Source: JAUMBM01 sp964441755 (lineage in GTDB: Bacteria > Bacteroidota > Bacteroidia > Chitinophagales > Saprospiraceae). Taken from it: 64,000 bases of DNA. Location: NCBI GenBank assembly GCA_964441755.1, contig CAYTVG010000004.1:1-64000 (forward strand). The letters run 5' to 3'. The notes under the pieces were generated by a model, which was given only the letters and a program-made list of their open reading frames with translations, made no database searches and was not told the DNA's origin. Below are positions 43,058 through 52,065 of this stretch, in pieces (positions within the stretch are counted from its first letter, which is position 1; each line of letters opens with the position of its first letter). Both the position numbers and the translations under genes were made by a program.

Positions 43058-45901
43058 ATGGGCCGAATTTTTACCTATGTATTCCTGAGTGCTTTTCTGT
43101 TTCTCTCAGGATGGCAGGTCAGCGCACAAGTATCGTGCCAGTACAATCTTGAACTGTACGACAGCTTTGGTGATGGCTGGAACGGTGCAGTCCTGACAGT
43201 AAATGTCGGCGGCACTACCACCCCCTATGCACTTACCCCCGGAGGCGGCTCCAGTTTTCAGGCATTTACCCTGACCGTCACGGCAGGTGACACGCTACGG
43301 CTGTCTTACACGCCCGGCAGCTGGGAAAATGAAGTATCTTATTTCCTGCTCGACGGTGACGGCAATGTGGTCTTTTCGGCTGGCCCCAACCCACCCGTGG
43401 GAGCAAATATTTTCGAGACGATTATTATATGCCCTGCCTGTCCTGCGCCACCCGCTGCAGATGTATCCATTGATGATATCCGCGCCTTCTATGCTGATAT
43501 TAGCTGGACGCCTGCCGACCCCAATGGACAGACACTCATAGAATATGGCCTGGCCGGATTCGTTCCTGGAACGGGTCAACAGCGTTCCTCGTCCGGCAGC
43601 TCACTGCGACTGCAGCCCTTGTTACAATACACAGACTATGAATTTTATTTACGGGCGGCCTGCTCCGGTGGCGACACAAGCCTTTACCGGGGTCCTTTTG
43701 CGTTTAAAACGAAGAGAGCTTACGATGTAGGAGTAGTTGATGCCTTTGTTGAAGGAGTTGATTGCGACTTGTACGGTGTTGAAGAAATTGCCCTGGTAAT
43801 GCAGAATTTTGGCGGGCTCCCCCAGACCTTCATTCCCTACAACTTTACTGTCAACGGGGTGCCGGGTGGTGTCAACCAACCACAAGACGGTTTCTTCACG
43901 GGCGTGATGGGCGTTGACAGCACTTTTCAGACTGTTTTTGAAACTACTTACAATTTTTCCACCCCGGGGGAATATACCATTCAGGTGTTCACACAACTCT
44001 CCCAGGACACCAACTACGTCAACGATACGCTGACTTTCTCCATTACGACGGCTCCTTTCATTGACGAGCTCCCTTATTTTGAGGGGTTTGAAGTGTACAA
44101 CGGTGGCTGGACAGTGGATGCAGAAAGTGTGAATCCCAGCTGGAAACATGGTAAACCTGCAGGCACCCTGATTGCTGCTGCTGCCAGTGGCAATAATGCC
44201 TGGGTTACAAATCTGGCCGGCAATTACAACAACGGGGAGCGATCCTATCTGGTTTCTCCCTGTATGGATTTTTCCGGTCTCAGTCAGGATCCAAGAATTT
44301 CTTTCTCTTTAAGAATACAGACGGAAGCTTGCTGCGACGAGCTTTGGCTTGAATCCAGCACCGATGGTGGAGAAACCTGGACAAAGGTAGGGGCTTCCGG
44401 CTCGGGGCTCAACTGGTATAACGACAATGTCAACCAATGGTGGGATGGTAACGGCGGATTCACTGGTTGGGTAACTGCTGTTAATGTGCTTCAGGGGACA
44501 GCAGGCGCTGATCAGGTACGTCTTCGGTTTGCGTTTAGCAGCGATTTTTCAGTTACTGCTGAAGGCATTGGTATAGATAATATCCTTATCAATCCACAGG
44601 TAGCCATAGATATGGCTTCTGTTACAGCCAGCAATGCCGCTGGCAACTCCTGCGGTATCCCCAATGATGCCGTAACGGTCAATTTGATAAACCTGGGTAC
44701 GGATACGCTTACTACTTTTGCTGTTGCCTATCAGGTTAATGGCGGGGATATCGTAAATGAAACCGTCAATGCCACCGTCAATCCTGGTCAGACCTACCCT
44801 TACACTTTTGTTACACCATTCAACTCTAGTGCTCCCGGGTCCTACCAGGTAAGTGTCTGGAGTAATTTGACCAATGATGGTGTGCTTTTCAATGATACTG
44901 TCACTTTTGTCTTTAACTCTGCACTGTCTTTCCCGAATTTCCAGGATTTTGAATCTGGCACACTCCCGCCCAATTGGACGTTTGATACAGATTTGTTTGT
45001 TACCAATGGGCACAATAATACTTCATTTGTCCTCTACGATAACTTATACTCCGCAGATCAGACGATGAACTTCGCTTCACCAGCTTTCGGACCGGTAGAA
45101 GCCGGTGACGTTTTGTACTTTGAATATCGATACAGCCTGTGGTCGGCAGGTACAGAACCTCATACGCTCAGCGACAATGATAAACTGGTTGTGAGCATAT
45201 CTACTGATTGCGGTCAAAATTATACGGATTTATACACGGTAGACGCCAGCAATCACACCCCTACTGTCAGCATGACATCTGTAAGCATTCCGCTGGACAG
45301 CTACTTAGGACAAGCTGTCAAAGTCCGGTTTGTGGGTACCTGGGGTAGCGGGGACTATTGGCTTGATATTGACAATATTTTCCTTCAGCGCTGCTCCGGT
45401 CTGCAACTTTCTGCAGACATTACAGATGCTACCGGGCAAGCAGCCGGCGATGGCGCTGTAACGGTGGTTCATGGCCGCCCTACGGGTCCTTTCACTTACC
45501 AGTGGAGTAATGGAGAGACCGGCAGAACCGTCACATCACTGAATCCCGGCATATATACTGTCACCGTGACAGACAGGTTTGGCTGTCAGGATGTACTGAC
45601 GGCTGTTGTAGATGTCATGGTCAGCACCTCATCAATTGATCTGCCTTTGGGCGAAATACAGCTGACACCCAACCCCTCAGTTGGAGCAAGCTGGCTGAAC
45701 ATTGAACTTCGAGAGACTAGTGATATCCAAATTCAGGTGTTCAATACATTGGGTCAACAGCTCTGGCAGTCAGCTGTGATGCCAAACATCAGCCGCCTGC
45801 GTCAGGAAATAATGCTTCCGACGGCGACCCCCGGACTTTATTTTATTCGAATTCAAGATGCTACAGGCAAACAACAGACGATACGCTGGATACGTCAATA
45901 G
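43058..45901 (+). CDS. Large secreted protein with T9SS type A sorting domain
   Basis: A 947-residue extracellular protein. Signal peptide residues 1-23 (ending VSAQ). Then a beta domain with YDSFGDGWNGA, a fibronectin-III-like segment, a CARDB-like segment, two MAM/choice-of-anchor-like jelly-roll domains (about 337-515 and 625-775, FEGFEVYNGGW and FESGTLPPNW), one SprB-like repeat (about 783-850), and a C-terminal sorting domain (about 865-947, LTPNPS, then PGLYFIRI). The C-terminus directs export by the type IX system, after which it is removed or anchored. It is probably an adhesin or matrix protein; no catalytic motif was seen. Confidence 0.88.
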   Translation: MGRIFTYVFLSAFLFLSGWQVSAQVSCQYNLELYDSFGDGWNGAVLTVNVGGTTTPYALTPGGGSSFQAFTLTVTAGDTLRLSYTPGSWENEVSYFLLDGDGNVVFSAGPNPPVGANIFETIIICPACPAPPAADVSIDDIRAFYADISWTPADPNGQTLIEYGLAGFVPGTGQQRSSSGSSLRLQPLLQYTDYEFYLRAACSGGDTSLYRGPFAFKTKRAYDVGVVDAFVEGVDCDLYGVEEIALVMQNFGGLPQTFIPYNFTVNGVPGGVNQPQDGFFTGVMGVDSTFQTVFETTYNFSTPGEYTIQVFTQLSQDTNYVNDTLTFSITTAPFIDELPYFEGFEVYNGGWTVDAESVNPSWKHGKPAGTLIAAAASGNNAWVTNLAGNYNNGERSYLVSPCMDFSGLSQDPRISFSLRIQTEACCDELWLESSTDGGETWTKVGASGSGLNWYNDNVNQWWDGNGGFTGWVTAVNVLQGTAGADQVRLRFAFSSDFSVTAEGIGIDNILINPQVAIDMASVTASNAAGNSCGIPNDAVTVNLINLGTDTLTTFAVAYQVNGGDIVNETVNATVNPGQTYPYTFVTPFNSSAPGSYQVSVWSNLTNDGVLFNDTVTFVFNSALSFPNFQDFESGTLPPNWTFDTDLFVTNGHNNTSFVLYDNLYSADQTMNFASPAFGPVEAGDVLYFEYRYSLWSAGTEPHTLSDNDKLVVSISTDCGQNYTDLYTVDASNHTPTVSMTSVSIPLDSYLGQAVKVRFVGTWGSGDYWLDIDNIFLQRCSGLQLSADITDATGQAAGDGAVTVVHGRPTGPFTYQWSNGETGRTVTSLNPGIYTVTVTDRFGCQDVLTAVVDVMVSTSSIDLPLGEIQLTPNPSVGASWLNIELRETSDIQIQVFNTLGQQLWQSAVMPNISRLRQEIMLPTATPGLYFIRIQDATGKQQTIRWIRQ

Positions 45902-45941
45902 CCATTGTCAAGTATTTATATCATCACAACGATATTCATGT

Positions 45942-45971
45942 AAGCGCTCCCTCTCAGGGAGCGCTTTTTTT
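45942..45971 (+). terminator. Terminator after the T9SS type A gene
   Basis: AAGCGCTCCCT and its exact complement form an 11-bp stem around CTC, followed by seven T. It lies 41 bases past the stop codon and has the classic form. Confidence 0.92.
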
Positions 45972-46153
45972 ATGCTTCCACAGGTAGCAGGATTCATAAG
46001 CGATATTTTCCGTCTTTTCGTACTAGTGCTAACAGCAGCAAATTATTTTACCCTGGTTCAATGGTTAAAATACCCCCAGAGGTAAACCTTTTCAGGCTTC
46101 ACACAGTTAGGCAAAGAATAGTTATATATTACTCAGCTTATAGGATGCGGCAA

Positions 46154-47296
46154 ATGAAAATCGGCATAGTATGTTACCCGACTTATGGGGGAAGTGGCGT
46201 TATGGCGACCGAGCTGGGCTTAGGCCTGGCACGTAAAGGTCATGAGGTACACTTCATCACCTATAGTCGACCTGCACGACTGTCGGCTTTCCAGGAGAAT
46301 GTCATCTACCACGAGGTAACGCTGGAAGATTACCCCCTGTTTGAACACACCCCTTACGACACTGCGCTGGCAAGCAAATTGGTAGACGTCGTGCTGTTTG
46401 AAAACCTGGATATTCTGCACGTACATTACGCCATCCCCCATGCTGCAGTTGCCTACATGGCAAAAAAAATACTGATTGCACAGGGGCGTTACGTGCCCGT
46501 GATCACAACCCTGCACGGCACTGATATTACGCTTGTCGGTTCTAACCCGGCTTTTGCCCCCGTCGTAGCTTTTTCAATCAACAAATCGGATGGCGTAACA
46601 GCCGTTTCCAACAGTCTGCGGCAGCAGACATACGATAGCTTCGCCATTCAGCGGGATATAAAGGTAATTTACAATTTTGTCGATTTTACCCGCTTTTCAA
46701 AGACGGATAAAGACCACTTCAAGAAAGCTATTGCTCCTAACGGAGAGCGCATTTTGGTTCATACCAGCAACTTTCGGAAGGTAAAACGCATAGAAGACGC
46801 TATCTACGTATTTCAGCAAGTACTTGAAAGAATGCCTGCCAAGCTGCTGCTCATTGGCGACGGCCCTGAGCGCCACAACCTGGAAGAATTGTGCAGAAAA
46901 TTGGGTATATGCCACGAGGTTCGATTTTTAGGTAAACAGGATGCGATTGAAGAAATTCTGGCCATAGCCGATCTTTTTTTAATGCCCTCCGGAAGTGAGA
47001 GCTTTGGGCTGGCTGCATTGGAAGCCATGGCTTGTGAAGTGCCTGTGGTATCTACCAATGTGGGAGGTCTGCCTGAAATCAACATACACGGGCAGACTGG
47101 CTATCTGGCCGATGTAGGGGATGTAGACACGATGGCAGCTTATGCCATTAGTATTCTGGGGCAAGAGGAAGAATTGCAAAAATTTCGTACTGCAGCATTA
47201 GCACAAGCCAAACGTTTCGATTTGCAGGAGATTTTACCTCAATACGAAGCATACTATGAAGAAGTGCTTACCAATTCGGCCTTTACTGTGGAATAA
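46154..47296 (+). CDS. bshA: N-acetyl-alpha-D-glucosaminyl L-malate synthase (bacillithiol)
   Basis: GT-B glycosyltransferase that joins GlcNAc from UDP-GlcNAc to L-malate, the first step of bacillithiol synthesis. It has 380 residues, beginning MKIGIVCYPTYGGSGVMATELG, the diagnostic BshA N-terminus. HVHYAIPHA and TTLHGTDITLVG follow, and the donor site is LMPSGSESFGLAALEAMACEVPVV. Start 46154 is chosen; ATG at 46145 would add three residues. bshB and bshC are not adjacent. Confidence 0.95.
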   Translation: MKIGIVCYPTYGGSGVMATELGLGLARKGHEVHFITYSRPARLSAFQENVIYHEVTLEDYPLFEHTPYDTALASKLVDVVLFENLDILHVHYAIPHAAVAYMAKKILIAQGRYVPVITTLHGTDITLVGSNPAFAPVVAFSINKSDGVTAVSNSLRQQTYDSFAIQRDIKVIYNFVDFTRFSKTDKDHFKKAIAPNGERILVHTSNFRKVKRIEDAIYVFQQVLERMPAKLLLIGDGPERHNLEELCRKLGICHEVRFLGKQDAIEEILAIADLFLMPSGSESFGLAALEAMACEVPVVSTNVGGLPEINIHGQTGYLADVGDVDTMAAYAISILGQEEELQKFRTAALAQAKRFDLQEILPQYEAYYEEVLTNSAFTVE

Positions 47297-47303
47297 ATTA
47301 CGG

Positions 47304-48374
47304 CTATAGGATTTTGCTTAGATGTGCGGGCAGCATATCCCCTGCGTAAGCTGGCGGGAGAGGAAAGCTGGTATATTCATCTACATCATCCAGGGCCTTG
47401 TGCAACACAAAATCATGCTGTGCATAAAAAGGCGCCCATTGCTGTGTGGCACAGTAATTGGCGAGATAGACCTGCTCTGTTTGGCCCGGCGTTGGTACCA
47501 GGATAGCCCTCTGCCCAACGGTCGCCAGATCCATAAGCGTACTGTAGCCCGACCGACAAATCAGCAGGCGGGCACTGGCCAGCAAGTCTGACAGCTCTCT
47601 GCCCCCCAGGTAATCCACCACCTGTACTTTGCCTAAGCTGTATCGTTCATTTTTTCCCGCCACACCTCTTAGCAGCCAGGCAGATAAACCGCTGCGGCGG
47701 AGCTGCTCCAATAGCTGCCTCTCCCAGTAGCTGCGGGCCGGTTCCGGCCCCGACAGCAGCGCCACTATGGGTCCTTGCGGATTATTTACTTTTTGATAGC
47801 CAGGCTTTATGCGCGACAGCCAGCCCATATAGGCTGGCTGTCGGATAAAATCTCCGTGAGCGAGTCGCCCGGCAAGCCGAAGCCCGTCTTCTTCATAATC
47901 GGGCACCCACCAACCATCAAAGCGCGTCAGCCACTGATGCTGTAGGTAATTGACAGTACTTTGCAGGGGGCCTCCGTTAAGTTGTATATTGAGCTGATGT
48001 GTAATAAAATAGCAAGGAATATCGGGAGACCAACAGCCATATCGATTATCGGACACTACGGCATCGATTGCCAGCCTGCGTCGGACGGTGCGAAGCCAAC
48101 TGTACTCTGCAGCGATGGCACGAAAAATTCCGGCCGCCTGCAGCCCCATATTCACGTACATATTGCGAAAAAAATACCGCACGTTGTAAGCTGGCATTTC
48201 CAGACACTGCTGCCCGGGACAGGCAATACGCAGCAGTTGAAGAGCCCGGCCTGCGCTGCCAATGACTACATCAGCACCAAGCGCTTCCAGCTGTTCGACA
48301 ATTGGTACAACCCGTGCTGCATGTCCGAGCCCCCAGTCGAGTGCGCATACCAGCACCCTTTTGCCGGCCAGCAT
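47304..48374 (-). CDS. MurG-like glycosyltransferase, acceptor unknown
   Basis: A 356-residue GT-B enzyme. The N-terminal LDWGLGHAARVVPIV holds the glycine/His motif of the MurG/GT28 group, and SARLLICRSGYSTLMDLATVG with LVPTPGQTEQ is the donor-binding C-terminal half. The acceptor is unknown; close homologues are generally annotated only as glycosyltransferases. ATG at 48374 shares one base with the mqnC stop (TGATG), so it is translated with mqnC, although it has no obvious link to menaquinone synthesis. Confidence 0.83.
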   Translation of the reverse strand: MLAGKRVLVCALDWGLGHAARVVPIVEQLEALGADVVIGSAGRALQLLRIACPGQQCLEMPAYNVRYFFRNMYVNMGLQAAGIFRAIAAEYSWLRTVRRRLAIDAVVSDNRYGCWSPDIPCYFITHQLNIQLNGGPLQSTVNYLQHQWLTRFDGWWVPDYEEDGLRLAGRLAHGDFIRQPAYMGWLSRIKPGYQKVNNPQGPIVALLSGPEPARSYWERQLLEQLRRSGLSAWLLRGVAGKNERYSLGKVQVVDYLGGRELSDLLASARLLICRSGYSTLMDLATVGQRAILVPTPGQTEQVYLANYCATQQWAPFYAQHDFVLHKALDDVDEYTSFPLPPAYAGDMLPAHLSKIL

Positions 48375-49516
48375 CAATCGACGATCATGGCCGTACGGTC
48401 TAACTCCTGCTGCCGTATATTGGCGGGCAACTCTCTGTACGCATACTGTTGATCCCGTAGCTGTGGCAGAAATCCAGCCTCCCGTATAGCATCCTGAATA
48501 CCGTTGGCCGTAAAACGGAACCGGGCACCGGCGGCGGACACAACATTCTCTTCGATCATGATAGATCCAAAATCATTGGCGCCGGCGTGCAGACACACCT
48601 GCGCTATTTGCTTACCGACCGTGAGCCAGGATGCCTGTATATTGGCTACATTGGGCAGCATGATTCTGCTGAGGGCGATCATACGGATATACTCATCACC
48701 AGTCACTGTATTTCTGGCTCTTTTGAGTTTTTTCAGGATGGTATCCTCATCCTGAAAAGGCCAGGGAATGAAAGCTATGAAGCCCTTGGCATGGTCGGGT
48801 TTTTCCGCCTGCACCTCCCGTATTTTGACTAGGTGCTCCATACGTTCGAGATTTGTTTCGATATGGCCGAACATCATGGTAGCGGAAGTTGTGATATCCA
48901 ACTGATGTGCGGCCCGCATGACATCCAGCCACTCCTGCGCGCCACATTTTCCCTTGCTAATCAGGCGGCGTACGCGATCATCGAGAATTTCTGCACCGGC
49001 ACCCGGCAGACTGTCGAGCCCTGATTCTTTGAGCGCTTTGAGTACTTCATAATGAGTACTCTTTTCCAATTTGGCAATGTGAGCTATCTCGGGGGGCCCC
49101 AGTGCATGTAACTTTAAATTGGGGAAGCGCGATTTCAGTTGCCGAAACAAGTCCGTATAATAATTAAGCCCCAGATCAGGATGATGCCCACCCTGTAGCA
49201 GGAGTTGCTCACCCCCCAAAGCAAATGTTTCTTCAATTTTTTGCTCGTATTCTTCCAAGGTCGTAATGTAAGATTCGGCATGTCCCGGGCGGCGATAGAA
49301 GTTGCAGAACTTACAATTGGCTATACATACGTTGGTAGTATTAGAATTGCGGTCGATAATCCAGGTGACGACATTACCGGGAACTTTCTGCTGCCGGAGA
49401 GCATTGCCCACATAGGCCAACTCAGCGGTAGAAGCCCTTTCGAGCAAAAAAACCCCTTCTTCGGCAGAAAGGAACTCATTGCGTAGTGCCCCGTGGAGCA
49501 AGTCGGAAACATGCAT
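48374..49516 (-). CDS. mqnC: Cyclic dehypoxanthine futalosine synthase
   Basis: Radical-SAM enzyme of the futalosine route to menaquinone; it cyclises dehypoxanthinyl futalosine. It has 380 residues. The Fe-S triad is CIANCKFC near residue 64, followed by NFYRR. GGEQLLLQGGHHPDLGL and LPGAGAEILDDRVR are family motifs. The menaquinone produced would serve the respiratory chain that ends in the cbb3 oxidase. mqnA, D and E are not in the window. It is the first gene of a two-gene operon with its own promoter. Confidence 0.96.
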   Translation of the reverse strand: MHVSDLLHGALRNEFLSAEEGVFLLERASTAELAYVGNALRQQKVPGNVVTWIIDRNSNTTNVCIANCKFCNFYRRPGHAESYITTLEEYEQKIEETFALGGEQLLLQGGHHPDLGLNYYTDLFRQLKSRFPNLKLHALGPPEIAHIAKLEKSTHYEVLKALKESGLDSLPGAGAEILDDRVRRLISKGKCGAQEWLDVMRAAHQLDITTSATMMFGHIETNLERMEHLVKIREVQAEKPDHAKGFIAFIPWPFQDEDTILKKLKRARNTVTGDEYIRMIALSRIMLPNVANIQASWLTVGKQIAQVCLHAGANDFGSIMIEENVVSAAGARFRFTANGIQDAIREAGFLPQLRDQQYAYRELPANIRQQELDRTAMIVD

Positions 49517-49585
49517 AACAATTCTGTTTTACGGACTATATGTCCGGATAATCGCAGTACAGCAAAAACAACTTATCCGTTACAA

Positions 49586-49616
49586 CAAAGATAAAACACC
49601 AACGGTTGCCTTTCAA
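49586..49616 (-). promoter_or_regulatory. Promoter of mqnC
   Basis: Minus strand TTG (49616-49614), 20 bases, then TATCTTTG (49593-49586), a strong TTG / TAnnTTTG match, 70 bases before the start codon. Confidence 0.75.
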
Positions 49617-49702
49617 CTCAATTAATCAACTACACCGTCTCCTGATTCTTTTCCGGACAACCTGACAGTGAGTGCCCCCTATACAAGTCCTGTATTTTTC
49701 CC

Positions 49703-49733
49703 TTGCGCAACATAAATTTTATACTTAACTTTG
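49703..49733 (+). promoter_or_regulatory. Promoter of rimP-nusA
   Basis: TTG (49703-49705), 20 bases, then TAACTTTG (49726-49733). The bases after the -7 box (CACC) match those after the rplM -7 box. Transcription is expected near 49740. Confidence 0.8.
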
Positions 49734-49751
49734 CACCAGAAATGAATAAAC

Positions 49752-49783
49752 AAGAGGGAGTCGCACAAGGCTCCCTCTTTTCG
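49752..49783 (+). terminator. Terminator-like hairpin in the rimP leader (possible attenuator)
   Basis: AAGAGGGAG and CTCCCTCTT form a 9-bp stem around a 10-base loop, ending in a T-run (TTTT before CG). It lies between the promoter and the rimP start codon, so it would interrupt most transcripts unless antiterminated. Confidence 0.6.
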
Positions 49784-49803
49784 TTACAGTACTACAGGTA
49801 AAA

Positions 49804-50283
49804 ATGGTTGAAGAGAAAATTTTTGATCTGCTGGAAGACAAATTTGCAGAGCCGGACTTTGCCGATTGTTTCCTGATAGAGTTGCATGTGCACACAGGCA
49901 AAAAAGTCGAGATCATAGTCGACGCGGACCAAGGGGTTACATTCAGCCAATGCACCCAGATAAGTCGTTATGTGGAAAATTTCCTGGACGAGTCCCTGCT
50001 GTTGGGGGATGATTACACGCTGGAAGTTTCTTCACCCGGCGTTGGTCGGCCATTAAAATTATGGAGACAGTACCCCAGGCAAGTTGGCCGACAGCTTGAG
50101 ATTACACTTACGGACGACAGCCAGCACAGTGGCCTGCTCGTATCTGTGGGCGAAAGTAGTCTGTTACTTGAGGAAACGATCAAGCGTAAAGAGGGTAAGC
50201 GCAATATTACGGAAAAAGTACAGCGCGAAATCCCGGCTGACCAGATCAAAAAAGCCATTGTCAAGGTTTCTTTCAAAGAATAG
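49804..50283 (+). CDS. rimP: Ribosome maturation factor RimP
   Basis: Needed for 30S subunit assembly; 159 residues, close to the usual length. It has the KH-like N-terminal domain and the family motif DYTLEVSSPGVGRPLK near residues 69-84, then the SH3-like C-terminal part. It starts at ATG 49804 and precedes nusA by 4 bases, the standard rimP-nusA-infB order. Confidence 0.95.
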   Translation: MVEEKIFDLLEDKFAEPDFADCFLIELHVHTGKKVEIIVDADQGVTFSQCTQISRYVENFLDESLLLGDDYTLEVSSPGVGRPLKLWRQYPRQVGRQLEITLTDDSQHSGLLVSVGESSLLLEETIKRKEGKRNITEKVQREIPADQIKKAIVKVSFKE

Positions 50284-50287
50284 TGCC

Positions 50288-51523
50288 ATGAATTTAGCAG
50301 AAGTCTTTTCAGAATTTAAAGACGGCAAAAACATAGACCGCCCTACGATGGTGCGTGTTATGGAAGATGTATGCCGCACACTTATCCGCAAAAAATACGG
50401 ATCCGACGAGAACTTTGATGTTATCGTAAACCCCCAGAAGGGAGATATGGAGTTGTGGCGCGTACGCGAAATCGTGCCTGACGGGGAGGTCACTGATGAA
50501 CGCAGTCAGGTGTCCATCTCGGAAGCCCTGACCATTGACGAAGACTACAGCGTTGGTGAGGAATGCTACGAACAGCTCTTTCTTGAGGACTTTGGCCGCA
50601 GAGCCATTATGGCTGCCCGCCAGACGCTGATTTCCCGCATCATGGAGCTCGAAAAAGATGATGTATTCAAAAAGTATACTGATCGCATTGGTGAACTCGT
50701 AGCCGGTGAGATCCATCAGGTACTCAAGCGTGAGGTGCTGGTGCTGGATGACGCCACAGGCACTGAACTGGTACTTCCCAGAGCGGAAACCATCAAGGGG
50801 GACTACTTCCGCAAGGGCGATATGGTCAGGGCAGTGATCAAGGATGTAGAAATGCGCAACAACAATCCTGTGGTCATTTTATCCCGTACTGATGGTCTTT
50901 TCCTCGAAAAATTGCTTGAGCAGGAGGTTCCGGAAATCGAAGACGGGCTCATCAGCGTGAAGAGCATCGTCCGGTTACCCGGAGAGCGTGCCAAAGTGGC
51001 CGTTGAATCCTACGATGACCGCATCGACCCCGTAGGCGCCTGCGTAGGTATGAAAGGATCCCGAATCCACGGCATCGTCAGAGAGCTCAACAATGAGAAT
51101 ATCGACATCATCAACTTCACCAACAATGTCAGCCTGTATATTCAACGCGCCCTTACCCCCGCTAAGGTTACGTCGATTGATCTGAATCAGGCTAATCAGC
51201 ACGCCAATGTATACCTTGAGCCAGATCAGGTTTCACTGGCTATCGGTAAAGGAGGAACTAATATCAAGCTGGCGAGCCGACTGACGGGCTACGAAATCGA
51301 TGTCTATCGCAATAACGATGAGATAGAAATCGACGATGTAGATCTCGACGAATTCAAAGACGAAATTGACGAATGGGTCATTGAAGCACTCAAGTCTATT
51401 GGCTGCGACACTGCCCGCAGTGTACTATCCCTTAGCCTGGAAGAACTCATTCGCCGCTCTGACCTCGAGGAGGAAACCATTCAGCACGTCATCAATGTGT
51501 TGGAATCAGAGTTTGAAGAATAA
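50288..51523 (+). CDS. nusA: Transcription termination/antitermination factor NusA
   Basis: Binds RNA polymerase and modulates pausing, termination and antitermination. It has 411 residues: an N-terminal polymerase-binding domain, S1 domain (about 135-200), two KH domains (about 230-345, with DPVGACVGMKGSRI and LAIGKGGTNIKLASRL) and a short acidic C-terminal domain. The ATG at 50288 (MNLAEVFSEF) is the true start; the open frame runs far into rimP. NusA could act on its own leader hairpin upstream of rimP, which would be an autoregulatory loop, but this is inference. Confidence 0.97.
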   Translation: MNLAEVFSEFKDGKNIDRPTMVRVMEDVCRTLIRKKYGSDENFDVIVNPQKGDMELWRVREIVPDGEVTDERSQVSISEALTIDEDYSVGEECYEQLFLEDFGRRAIMAARQTLISRIMELEKDDVFKKYTDRIGELVAGEIHQVLKREVLVLDDATGTELVLPRAETIKGDYFRKGDMVRAVIKDVEMRNNNPVVILSRTDGLFLEKLLEQEVPEIEDGLISVKSIVRLPGERAKVAVESYDDRIDPVGACVGMKGSRIHGIVRELNNENIDIINFTNNVSLYIQRALTPAKVTSIDLNQANQHANVYLEPDQVSLAIGKGGTNIKLASRLTGYEIDVYRNNDEIEIDDVDLDEFKDEIDEWVIEALKSIGCDTARSVLSLSLEELIRRSDLEEETIQHVINVLESEFEE

Positions 51524-51531
51524 TATTGCCC

Positions 51532-51572
51532 GGAGCTGCTAGCTGTTAGCTTCGCCAACAGCTAGCAGCTCC
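51532..51572 (+). terminator. Strong hairpin after nusA
   Basis: GGAGCTGCTAGCTGTT and its exact complement form a 16-bp stem around AGCTTCGCC, 8 bases past the nusA stop. No T-run follows at once, so it may be a partial terminator. Between it and the infB promoter (51573-51879) nothing else is seen; a 92-codon frame at 51778-52056 crosses that promoter and is not called. Confidence 0.6.
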
Positions 51573-51879
51573 AATAAGCCCCTTGATTTTTTGAAAAAAC
51601 CCAAAAAACAGGCACCTGTTATATGTTTTGCCTGCCGCCAAGGGCGGCGAGATACTTTTGGTGTAACTCCATTATCGTTGATGCCATTTCAGCCTTCAGG
51701 ATGTGAGATGGCATTGTTGTTATTACGGCCTACCCTTTCCCGCCAAAGCCCGGAACTAATTTCAGCATGATTTTGTAATGAGGAGAGGTATTTTCACTAG
51801 CAGACATAACAAAATCCGTATCAAGGGACAAAATCTATCTTCTATTTGTACAAATGATTGTTTTTCTGTAAAAGAATTA

Positions 51880-51909
51880 TTGATAACACTTTATTTACGC
51901 TTATCTTTG
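51880..51909 (+). promoter_or_regulatory. Promoter of infB
   Basis: TTG (51880-51882), 19 bases, then TATCTTTG (51902-51909), a near-perfect match. It gives infB its own promoter and a leader of about 150 bases before the ATG at 52066. Confidence 0.78.
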
Positions 51910-52065
51910 CTACGGAATGTACCCATAAGGAACGGCTGGTGGTTAATAAATTTGCATTTTGCTGTTTTTGATGCTGTTATAAAAATCAATAGAGTCCAGG
52001 ACCATAATTCATTGCCTGATCATCAGTTGCTTTCGACTAGGGTTGCCGGATGTTAAAACTTACGA

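Noticed and set aside
43058..45901. Possible metalloprotease identity for the T9SS type A protein
   Set aside because: Jelly-roll and fibronectin-like domains are often found on secreted peptidases, but no HExxH or other catalytic motif is present.
51778..52056. 92-codon frame upstream of infB
   Set aside because: It runs across the predicted infB promoter and has no family resemblance.
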